Source: Duganella zoogloeoides (GTDB lineage Bacteria; Pseudomonadota; Gammaproteobacteria; Burkholderiales; Burkholderiaceae_D). Taken from it: DNA of 64,000 nt. The translations under genes and the position numbers were made by a program. The stretch is from contig NZ_CP140152.1 of assembly GCF_034479515.1 (NCBI RefSeq), positions 4,588,001-4,652,000 of the forward strand. The letters run 5' to 3'. This document shows, one piece after another, positions 56,977-64,000 of this stretch. The notes under the pieces were generated by a model. That model did not search any database. It was not told the origin of the DNA and was given only the letters and a program-made list of their open reading frames with translations. Each line of letters begins with the position of its first letter. Positions within the stretch are counted from its first letter, which is position 1.

Positions 56977-57996
56977 ATGCCTTTCATGATCCCATTTTCC
57001 ATCCTCGACCTCTCGCCGATCGCCGAAGGCAGCAACGCTTCCGCATCGTTCCGCAATACCCTCGATCTCGCCCAGCACGGCGAGCGGTGGGGGTTCCAGC
57101 GCTACTGGCTGGCCGAACACCACGGCATGCCCGGCATCGCCAGCGCTGCCACGGCCGTCTTGCTGGCCCACGTGGCGGGCGGCACGTCCACCATCCGGGT
57201 GGGCGCCGGCGGCATCATGCTGCCCAACCATTCGCCGCTGGTCATCGCCGAACAGTTCGGCACGCTTGAAGCGCTGTACCCTGGCCGGATCGACCTGGGC
57301 CTGGGCCGTGCGCCCGGCTCCGACCAGGTCACGGCACGCGCCCTGCGCCGCAACCTCGAATCCGATTCGGATGCGTTCCCGCAAGACGTGCTGGAATTGC
57401 AGGATTACATGAGCGACACGCCGCGCCAGCGCGTGCTGGCCGTGCCCGGCAAGGGCGCCAAGGTGCCGATGTGGATACTCGGATCGAGCACCTTCGGCGC
57501 GCAACTGGCCGCCCACCTGGGCTTGCCGTTTGCGTTCGCGTCGCACTTCGCGCCATCGATGATGCAGCAAGCCATTGCTCTCTACCGTAGCAACTTCCAG
57601 CCATCGGCGCAGCTCGACAAGCCTTACGTGATGCTGGGCTTTAACGTGTTTGCAGCCGATACCGACGAGGAAGCGCACTTCCGCGCGACGTCGATGCAGC
57701 AGGCATTCGTCAACCTGCGCACCGGCAACCCCGGCAAGCTGCAACCACCCCGGGCTGGCTACCTGGAATCGCTGGGCGTATCCGAGCGCACCATGCTCGA
57801 CTCGGTGCTGTCGTGCACGGCCATTGGCGCGCCGGACACTGTACGCCAGCGGCTGCAGGAATTCATCGCGCGCACCGGCGCCGACGAATTGATGATCACC
57901 TCGCAGATCTTCGACCACCAGCACCGGCTGCGGTCGTATGAAATCACGGCGGAAGTCCGCCAGTCGATACAGCGTTCAGAAGCCGGATTCTCTTAA
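56977..57996 (+). CDS. LLM-class (luciferase-like) flavin-dependent oxidoreductase
   Basis: 339 residues. The N-terminus [14 protein letters not shown] and the block [20 protein letters not shown] are those of the YhbW-like branch of luciferase-like monooxygenases, which bind [16 protein letters not shown] and [14 protein letters not shown] are further family marks. The substrate is unknown. A second in-frame ATG at 56986 gives a slightly shorter product. Confidence 0.88.
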   Translation: MPFMIPFSILDLSPIAEGSNASASFRNTLDLAQHGERWGFQRYWLAEHHGMPGIASAATAVLLAHVAGGTSTIRVGAGGIMLPNHSPLVIAEQFGTLEALYPGRIDLGLGRAPGSDQVTARALRRNLESDSDAFPQDVLELQDYMSDTPRQRVLAVPGKGAKVPMWILGSSTFGAQLAAHLGLPFAFASHFAPSMMQQAIALYRSNFQPSAQLDKPYVMLGFNVFAADTDEEAHFRATSMQQAFVNLRTGNPGKLQPPRAGYLESLGVSERTMLDSVLSCTAIGAPDTVRQRLQEFIARTGADELMITSQIFDHQHRLRSYEITAEVRQSIQRSEAGFS

Positions 57997-58068
57997 CGGC
58001 CTGCCCGCCAGCACCAAACACCGGCTCACTGTAGAATTGCCGCCTTTTCAAAAGAGGAGCAATCCCCC

Positions 58069-59256
58069 GTGAGCCAGTCCCACGCCCAGCAAGAGCTTAC
58101 TCCCGGCATGGTCTGGTTGTTTGCCGTTGCGACCGGCTTAATCGTCGCCAACCTGTATTACGCCCAAACCCTCATCGGCCCCATCAGCCGCGCCACCGGC
58201 CTTGATCCCGGCGCTGCCGGCCTGATCGTCACCCTCACCCAGCTCGGCTATTGCCTCGGCCTGCTGTTCATCGTTCCTCTCGGCGACCTGGTGGAAAACC
58301 GCCGCCTGATTTTCATCTCGCTGGTGGTCTGCGCGCTGGCCCTGGTGGCTGCCGCGGTGGCCGCCAATCCGCTGGTGTTCCTGGCCGCCGCGCTGTGCAT
58401 CGGCCTCGGTTCCGTTGCCGCGCAAATCATCGTGCCGTTTGCCGCCCACCTGGCGCGCCCCGAGGAACGGGGCCAGACCGTGGGCAAGGTCGTCAGTGGC
58501 CTCCTGATGGGCATTATGCTGGCGCGCCCGGTCGCCAGCCTGGTGGCCGACGCCTTGAATTGGCACGCGATCTTCGTGCTGTCGGCGGTCGTCACCATCG
58601 CCCTCGCCTTTTTGCTGCGCGCGCGTCTGCCGCAACGCCAGCCCGAAGGTGGCATGCATTATTTCCAGCTGCTGGGATCGATGTGGCACTTGCTCAAGAC
58701 CACGCCGGTGCTGCGCCGCCGCGCCGCCTACCAGGCCTGCATGTTCGGCGCCTTCAGCCTGTTCTGGACTTGCGTGTCGCTGGAATTGACGGGGCCGAAT
58801 TTCGGCATCAGCCAGACCGGCGTGGCGATCTTCGCGCTGGCCGGCGTGGCGGGCGCCATCGCCTCGCCGATTGCCGGCCGCCGCGCCGACCAGGGCAAGA
58901 GCCGCTCGACCACGCTGATCGCCCTGCTGCTGGGCGCGCTCGCCTTTACGGCGCCGCTGCTGGTCGATGCCGGCCGCCTCGCCAACCTGGCAATCCTCGT
59001 GTGCTGTTCGATCGTGCTCGATGCCGGCGTCTCGGCCAGCCTGGTCACCGGCCAGCGCGCGATCTTCTCGCTGCCAGCCGATGTGCGCAGCCGCCTGAAC
59101 GGCCTGTACATGGCGCTGTTCTTCATGGGTGGCGCTATCGGCTCGTCGCTGGGCGGCTGGATGTTCGCCCACCACGGCTGGCACGGCGTGCTGCTGACCG
59201 GACTGGTGTTCCCGCTGGTCGGGCTGGCGGTATTCACCACCGAGCCGCGCAAGTAG
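58069..59256 (+). CDS. MFS transporter
   Basis: 395 residues from the GTG at 58069, preceded by GAGGAG. Twelve hydrophobic helices are visible. The motif A-like loop is weakly conserved (PLGDLVENRRLIFISLVVC), and the second half has its counterpart (PIAGRRADQGKSRST). The overall pattern is of YnfM/drug-efflux type; the substrate is unknown. It follows the luciferase-like oxidoreductase gene by 72 bases and may share its message. Confidence 0.85.
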   Translation: MSQSHAQQELTPGMVWLFAVATGLIVANLYYAQTLIGPISRATGLDPGAAGLIVTLTQLGYCLGLLFIVPLGDLVENRRLIFISLVVCALALVAAAVAANPLVFLAAALCIGLGSVAAQIIVPFAAHLARPEERGQTVGKVVSGLLMGIMLARPVASLVADALNWHAIFVLSAVVTIALAFLLRARLPQRQPEGGMHYFQLLGSMWHLLKTTPVLRRRAAYQACMFGAFSLFWTCVSLELTGPNFGISQTGVAIFALAGVAGAIASPIAGRRADQGKSRSTTLIALLLGALAFTAPLLVDAGRLANLAILVCCSIVLDAGVSASLVTGQRAIFSLPADVRSRLNGLYMALFFMGGAIGSSLGGWMFAHHGWHGVLLTGLVFPLVGLAVFTTEPRK

Positions 59257-59356
59257 CCAAGACCGTCGCCCGCGGCCTGCTGTCGTGGCAGCGTGCGCCG
59301 GCCCTGCCGCCGAGGCGCGCAAGCAGCGCCTCATTCCCTGCCGGGACAGGTTCTTG

Positions 59357-61171
59357 CTACGGCTTGAGGTTGATATATACGGGCGCATCGCGGTCGGTGG
59401 TCAACCAGCCATCGACCAGCTTCAATTCCGTCACCTGCATCGAACTGCGCTTGTTGTCCGGCACGCCCGGATGGACGAAATAGAACAGGTAGGCGCGGTC
59501 GTCGCTGATCACCACTTCCGGGTGATGGCCGCCGTTCTGGTCGTCGGCGCCCTTGCCCGGCTTGTCGAGCAAGCTGTGCGGCTGGCGGCTCCAGGTTTTC
59601 GCGTCGTCCGAGCGGTAGGCGCCCAGTCCTTCGTTGCCGAGCAAGTCGGTCAGCAGCCAGTACTTCCCTTTCCACAAGAACGGCAGCGGCGCCTCGCCCC
59701 GGTCGCGCGGCAGTTGCGCCGTGCCCTTGTCGGTCCAGCCATATAAATCCTTGCTGTCGGCGTAGTAAATCGACTTGCCGGTAGGCTCGTTGTTGTACCA
59801 CATGCGCCAGGTGCCATCTTTCAGCCGCAGCACGCCGGCATCGATCACGCGGTCGCTCGAGAGCTTGAGCGTGCTTTCATATTTCCATTGCTTGAGATTG
59901 GCGCTGGTGAGGTGGACGATGGCGCGCGGATGCTTCCAGTCCTCGAACACACCGGGCACCACGGTCAGGTACATATGGTAGGTGTTCTCGTGCTTGAGCA
60001 CGGCCGGCGCCCAGTAGGTGGCCGTGCCGCCAGTATTCGGAATCTCTTTCGGGAAATCGACGGTGCCGCGATAGGTCCAGGCGCGGCCGTCGAGCGACTC
60101 GGCCACGCCGATCGGCGTGCCATGCACCCAGCTCACGCTGGACAACCCCGGCACATTGGCGCGGCGGTTGGTATAAAACATTTTCCACTTTTTCTCGGCG
60201 TCGTCGTAGATGATGGACGGATCGGCCGCACCGTCAAACACGGGGTCGCGGAACAACGGTTTTGGCGCAGGAATCTGCATGCTGCCATCGGCGCCATAAG
60301 CGAGTTCCGTCATCAGGATCGAGCGCCGGTGATCACCGCCACCGGGCAGTACCTTGTCGTGGTAGAACAGCAGCGACTTGCCATCGCGCTCGAGTATCGC
60401 GTGATGGTTGGTGGAGATTTGCAGGAAATCGATCAGCACGCCGCGATACGTAAACGGCCCCAGCGGCGAAGCGCCGGTGGCATAGACGATTTGCCCGGGC
60501 CAGCCGGTCGAAAACGAGAAATAATACGTGCCGTTGTGCTGGTGCAGGAACGGCGCTTCGCCATAGCCGGTCTTGGCCGGGAAGTTGTTGACCGCGACGT
60601 TCTTGATGCCGCCCACGGTGGCCTTGAGGTCGGCCGACAATTGCACCACTTTCGGCACGCGGGTGCCGAAGTACAGGAACACGCGGCCATCGTTGTCGCG
60701 GAACACGGCCGGATCGATCGGCTCGTCGCCGGCGTTGGTATCGCGCGGCGTTTCCACCAGTGGTTTGCCGATCAGATCGGCGAACGGGCCGAGCGGGTTG
60801 TCGGCCACGGCGATGCCGATCTGCTTGCCGCCGACGGGCGCGAAGAAGTAATACTTGCCCTGGTGTTCGAACGCTTCCGGCGCCCAGGCCTTGGCGTCGG
60901 CGCTGGCCCATTTGAAGATATTGGCCGGCAAAATGGGGCCGTGATCTTTCCAGTTGGCGAGGTTGCTGGACGTGAGCACGCGCCACGACGTGGAATCCCA
61001 GTATTTGCCCGAGTTGTTCTGGTCGTCGGTGGCGTATACGACGTATTGGCCGGCGAAGTAATGGGGCGACGGGTCGGCGCTGAAGTTATTGGTCAACAGC
61101 GTCTGGGCGCTGGCAGGCGCTGCCACAGCAGCAGCCAGGGACAGCGCCAGGCCGGCGAATACGGCGTTCAT
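59357..61171 (-). CDS. Glycoside hydrolase family 43-like protein with two five-bladed propeller domains
   Basis: 604 residues with a signal peptide of about 22 residues (ending ASAQ). The first propeller (25-300) has the GH43 acids in place: DPSPHYFAGQYVVYATDD (base Asp), IDPAVFRDNDGRVFLYFG (pKa-modulating Asp) and GYGEAPFLHQHNGTYY (acid Glu). The second half (300-604) is a related propeller (DPSIIYDDAEKKWKMFYTNR, WAPAVLKHENTYHMYL). It is exported, so it should attack arabinose- or xylose-containing plant polysaccharides. No sugar transporter is nearby. GGAG precedes the ATG. A terminator of the upstream M28 gene separates the two. Confidence 0.85.
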   Translation of the reverse strand: MNAVFAGLALSLAAAVAAPASAQTLLTNNFSADPSPHYFAGQYVVYATDDQNNSGKYWDSTSWRVLTSSNLANWKDHGPILPANIFKWASADAKAWAPEAFEHQGKYYFFAPVGGKQIGIAVADNPLGPFADLIGKPLVETPRDTNAGDEPIDPAVFRDNDGRVFLYFGTRVPKVVQLSADLKATVGGIKNVAVNNFPAKTGYGEAPFLHQHNGTYYFSFSTGWPGQIVYATGASPLGPFTYRGVLIDFLQISTNHHAILERDGKSLLFYHDKVLPGGGDHRRSILMTELAYGADGSMQIPAPKPLFRDPVFDGAADPSIIYDDAEKKWKMFYTNRRANVPGLSSVSWVHGTPIGVAESLDGRAWTYRGTVDFPKEIPNTGGTATYWAPAVLKHENTYHMYLTVVPGVFEDWKHPRAIVHLTSANLKQWKYESTLKLSSDRVIDAGVLRLKDGTWRMWYNNEPTGKSIYYADSKDLYGWTDKGTAQLPRDRGEAPLPFLWKGKYWLLTDLLGNEGLGAYRSDDAKTWSRQPHSLLDKPGKGADDQNGGHHPEVVISDDRAYLFYFVHPGVPDNKRSSMQVTELKLVDGWLTTDRDAPVYINLKP

Positions 61172-61265
61172 AGGATCTCCATTGTGGTGTTATGGAGGCT
61201 ATGGTAGGACTGACAGTTGGTACGGTGCTATGAATTTATTGGCGGCAGCTATATCAAAAAAGCAC

Positions 61266-61293
61266 AAAAAAGCGCCCGGGGATGCCGGGCGCT
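61266..61293 (-). terminator. Intrinsic terminator after the M28 peptidase gene
   Basis: Minus strand AGCGCCCGG-CATCC-CCGGGCGCT followed by six T. It ends the M28 message about 30 bases after its stop. Confidence 0.85.
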
Positions 61294-61323
61294 CGGTTGT
61301 CATTCAGGTGATCAATCTATTGA

Positions 61324-62955
61324 TTATTTTGCGTTGCGTGGCTTGGCAAATGCATCGCCCGCCTTCCACTCCGGCAGCTTCGGATTGTTGGCGATGATGC
61401 GGCCCAGGTTGAGCGTGTACTGCGCCGTCTGCACCATGCCCGACAGGTCCCAGCTGGCATCGTATTCGTCGCTGGCCTGGTGGTAGCGCTTGCCGTAAGC
61501 CTTGGCTTTTTCTTTCGAACCGGTCGGGTCCTTGATGTACTCGCTGCCCGACTCGATAGAGAACGCCGGTACGCCATTCTTGGCAAAGCTGAAGTGGTCG
61601 CTGCGGAAGTAGCCGCCGGCCAGGTCCGGTTCGGCCTTGGCGATATGCATGCCCATGGCTTTGGCGGCCGTCTCGGCCATCTTGCCCAGCTCGGTGCGCT
61701 CGCTGCCCTGGGTGCCGATGTCGCGCGTGGCGCCCACGAAATTCAGGCTGTCGAGGTTGAGGTTGGCGGCGGTTTTCGCCAGCGGCCACAACGGCGACGA
61801 CGCGTAGGCAGCACTGCCCAGCAAGCCCTGCTCTTCGGCTGCCACCCACAGGAACATCTGGCTGCGCCTGGCTGGTGCACGCTTGGCTTCCTGCGCCATG
61901 GCCAGCAACGCTGCCGAGCCCGAGGCGTTGTCCACGGCGCCGTTGAAGATGGTGTCGCCGCTCTCGCCTTGCTTGCCCAGGTGGTCGTAGTGGGCGCTGT
62001 AGATCACCACTTCGTCCTTGAGCCTGGGGTCAGTACCAGGCACCACGGCGGCGATATTGAATTGTTCGACCTTGCGCACGGCTGCCTTCATTTCGCCGTT
62101 CACCTTGGCTGCCAGCGGCACCGGTTTGAAGTCGGCGCGCTCGGCGGCGGCACGCAGCGTGTCTAGGTCCTGGCCGGCGGCCTTGAACAGCGCGCGCGCG
62201 GTGTCGTCGGTCATCCAGCCCTGCAAGGCGGTGCCCAGCGTGCCGGCGGCCAGCTGGAAGCGTTCCACGCCCGACCAGCTGTTCTGGATCACGCTCCAGC
62301 CATACGAGGCGGTGGGCGTGGTGTGGATCAGGATCACGCCGGCCGCGCCCTGGCGCTGGGCTTCTTCGAATTTATAGGTCCAGCGGCCGTAGTAGGTCAG
62401 GCCCTTGCCGTTGAAGCGGTTCGGCTGCTCGGCGGTCGGTTGCGGATCGTTGACCATCGCTACCAGGATCTTGCCCTTCAGGTCCACGCCCTTGAAGTCA
62501 TCCCATTTTTCATCGTCGGCCTTGATGCCGTAGCCCACAAACACCAGCTCCGCGTTCAACTGGTGCACGGCGATGGCGTCGCCGGGCGCAAACACCCAGT
62601 CCTTGCCGAAGGCGGCCGGCAGCGCCTGGCCGTTCGCTTCCAGTTTCAACGTGCTCTCGGCAGGCAGGGTCTTGATGCCGGCGATCTGCACCGACTGGCG
62701 GAAGCTGTTGCCGTTGCCAGGCGTGAGGCCCAGCGCCTGCGCCTGGGTTTCCAGGTACAGGGCAGCCAGGTCGGCGCCGCGCTGGCCGGTACCGCGGCCT
62801 TCGAGCAGGTCGTTGGACAGGAACGCGAGGTGGGCGCGCAGCGGCGCTTCCTGCACCAGCGGTGCGGTGGCGGTGCTGGCTGCGTGAGCCGGGAATGCGA
62901 GCGCCAGGCTTATGGCCAGGGCGGAGGCAACGAAGGAAGGGGTCATTTTGTGCAT
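61324..62955 (-). CDS. M28-family zinc aminopeptidase, exported
   Basis: 543 residues from the ATG at 62955 with AGGA upstream. A signal peptide (about 23 residues, ending AHAAS) is followed by a protease-associated region and the M28 catalytic core. The two-zinc ligands are all visible: SAHYDHLG, GAVDNASGSA, VAAEEQGLLGS (catalytic and ligand Glu), LNLDSLNF and YHQASDEYD. It would trim peptides in the periplasm or outside the cell. Confidence 0.9.
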   Translation of the reverse strand: MHKMTPSFVASALAISLALAFPAHAASTATAPLVQEAPLRAHLAFLSNDLLEGRGTGQRGADLAALYLETQAQALGLTPGNGNSFRQSVQIAGIKTLPAESTLKLEANGQALPAAFGKDWVFAPGDAIAVHQLNAELVFVGYGIKADDEKWDDFKGVDLKGKILVAMVNDPQPTAEQPNRFNGKGLTYYGRWTYKFEEAQRQGAAGVILIHTTPTASYGWSVIQNSWSGVERFQLAAGTLGTALQGWMTDDTARALFKAAGQDLDTLRAAAERADFKPVPLAAKVNGEMKAAVRKVEQFNIAAVVPGTDPRLKDEVVIYSAHYDHLGKQGESGDTIFNGAVDNASGSAALLAMAQEAKRAPARRSQMFLWVAAEEQGLLGSAAYASSPLWPLAKTAANLNLDSLNFVGATRDIGTQGSERTELGKMAETAAKAMGMHIAKAEPDLAGGYFRSDHFSFAKNGVPAFSIESGSEYIKDPTGSKEKAKAYGKRYHQASDEYDASWDLSGMVQTAQYTLNLGRIIANNPKLPEWKAGDAFAKPRNAK

Positions 62956-63060
62956 GATGTCCTGATGTGTTGGTCGCGGCCCGGTCAAAATTTGCCGCGC
63001 GCACATTGTATGACATTTGGTCACACCGCCTGGCGGCGCCGGGCGCGCTAAAATGATGGC

Positions 63061-64000
63061 ATGACAGACCGCAACTCAGACCGTAATTCGGACGCCAAGC
63101 CAGGGGGAAACTCCTTGGACGACTTGGTGGGCAACTCTTCGGCCAACCTGGCGCGCCACGCGGCAGGCAACTCAGCAGGCATCTCGGCGGGCAACTCTGC
63201 GGCCAACTACGTCGGCCGCTTCGCGCCATCGCCCACCGGGCCGCTGCATATCGGCTCGCTGGTGGCTGCCATGGCCAGCTACCTCGATGCCAAGGTCCAC
63301 CACGGCCAGTGGCTGGTACGCATCGAGGATGTCGATGGCGACCGCAACGTGGCCGGCGCCGACGCGCACATCCTCGCCTCGCTGCAACGCTGCGGCATGG
63401 CCTGGGATGGCGACGTCACCTGGCAAAGCCGCCGCACCGGCCTGTACGACGCCGCGCTGCGCCAGCTTGGCGACCTGGTCTACCCGTGCGGCTGCTCGCG
63501 GCGCGAGATCGCCGATTCGCAACTGAGCCTCACCGGCCGCCAGGCCCAGGCGCTGATTTATCCCGGCACCTGCCGCCATGGCCTCGCACCCGGCAAGACC
63601 GCGCGCGCACTGCGCCTGAAAGTGCCGCAGTCGCCGCCGTGCGTGATCGCTTTCGAGGACCGCTGGGCCGGCCACATCAGCCAGGACCTGACCGACGAGG
63701 TGGGCGACTTCGTGATCAAGCGCGCGGACGGCTTCTGGGCCTACCAGCTGGCGGTGGTGGTGGACGATGGCGCGCAAGGCATCACCGACATCGTGCGCGG
63801 CGCCGACCTGCTCGACTCCACGCCGCGCCAGCTCTACCTGCAGCAGGTGCTGGGCTTGCCCCAGCCGACCTACCTGCATGTGCCGGTGGTGGTGAACAGC
63901 GTGGGCGAAAAACTGTCGAAGCAGACCGGCGCCCAGGCTTTCGATACGGGCGCCGCACCGGCCGACCTGTTGCAGCAGGCGCTGCTGCCGGCCGCGCGCT
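63061..64000 (+). CDS. gluQ: Glutamyl-Q tRNA(Asp) synthetase, 5' part
   Basis: 313 codons are visible and the gene continues past the right edge. From about residue 50 it matches GluQRS (YadB): YVGRFAPSPTGPLHIGSLVA with HIGS, RIEDVDGDR, the zinc site YPCGCSRREI, and the KMSKS-like KLSKQ. The enzyme attaches glutamate to queuosine at position 34 of tRNA-Asp. The first ~49 residues are an unusual low-complexity stretch with repeated GNS (VGNSSANLA, AAGNSAGISAGNSAAN) and look like an extension. No ATG lies between 63061 and the domain, so either this extension is real or a TTG/GTG within it is the start. It is divergent from the M28 gene. Confidence 0.88.
   Translation, partial: MTDRNSDRNSDAKPGGNSLDDLVGNSSANLARHAAGNSAGISAGNSAANYVGRFAPSPTGPLHIGSLVAAMASYLDAKVHHGQWLVRIEDVDGDRNVAGADAHILASLQRCGMAWDGDVTWQSRRTGLYDAALRQLGDLVYPCGCSRREIADSQLSLTGRQAQALIYPGTCRHGLAPGKTARALRLKVPQSPPCVIAFEDRWAGHISQDLTDEVGDFVIKRADGFWAYQLAVVVDDGAQGITDIVRGADLLDSTPRQLYLQQVLGLPQPTYLHVPVVVNSVGEKLSKQTGAQAFDTGAAPADLLQQALLPAAR

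Overview
The window is a dense, GC-rich stretch of bacterial chromosome with about 62 protein genes on both strands. I see no rRNA or tRNA gene, no prophage, no complete insertion sequence and no CRISPR array. Codon use, the block rpsP-rimM-trmD-rplS followed by a CoA-pyrophosphatase-type Nudix gene and a CobD/CbiB-like gene, a DUF3579 gene and the general gene content point to a betaproteobacterium of the order Burkholderiales. The Oxalobacteraceae (Massilia, Duganella or Janthinobacterium type) are my best guess. The family assignment is inference from gene content, not a database match.

Layout. 1-1.9 kb: 5' part of a secretion-type AAA ATPase (ExeA/GspA-like), a long palindrome and two small unknown genes. 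2.0-5.6 kb: amino-sugar operon (BadF-type GlcNAc kinase, nagA, GH3 hexosaminidase). 5.7-8.6 kb: exported repeat protein, a REP-like palindrome, and an Rrf2 regulator with a thioredoxin-reductase-like flavoprotein. 8.6-13.5 kb: trehalose operon otsA-otsB-GH15, in which OtsA carries an unusual membrane-anchored N-terminal sensor-like module. 13.7-19.3 kb: MscS channel, M16 peptidase, DUF3579 and CobD-like genes. 19.4-22.3 kb: Nudix gene and the ribosomal-protein/tRNA-modification operon behind a clear sigma70 promoter. 22.5-27.2 kb: two small membrane/envelope genes, then acyl-CoA dehydrogenase and etfBA. 27.4-32.7 kb: TusA-like gene, alaS, glycerophosphodiesterase and a CoA-transferase. 32.7-33.6 kb: a hicAB toxin-antitoxin locus whose two genes are fused in frame. 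33.7-36 kb: MFS exporter and divergent LysR. 36-38.5 kb: a tight four-gene operon of a small J-domain protein and three unknown proteins. 38.7-43.6 kb: glnS, CHASE histidine kinase, glycine-rich-domain-like protein, a tiny P/Q-rich protein and a small HTH protein. 43.9-50.3 kb: redox and transport genes, a DUF1345 gene preceded by tandem 5-codon minigenes, an HPF/RaiA-like gene, a cobalamin-binding-type protein and a diguanylate cyclase. 50.3-64 kb: DUF5610, exonuclease I, pyrF, SDR, VanZ, lipoprotein, TraB/GumN, a luciferase-like oxidoreductase, MFS, GH43, M28 peptidase and the 5' part of gluQ.

Working together: the nag operon should split GlcNAc-containing oligosaccharides, phosphorylate GlcNAc and deacetylate GlcNAc-6-P. 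The ots operon should make trehalose and, through the GH15 enzyme, may also break down trehalose or a related glucan. EtfAB should pass electrons from the neighbouring acyl-CoA dehydrogenase. Most remaining genes are housekeeping or single-gene units.

The most unusual observations are the hicA-hicB read-through fusion lacking the usual HicB DNA-binding tail, the sensor-tethered OtsA, the J-domain operon of unknown function, the tandem MKVNK minigenes, and two long palindromes (about 119 bp and 87 bp) that look like dispersed repeat elements.
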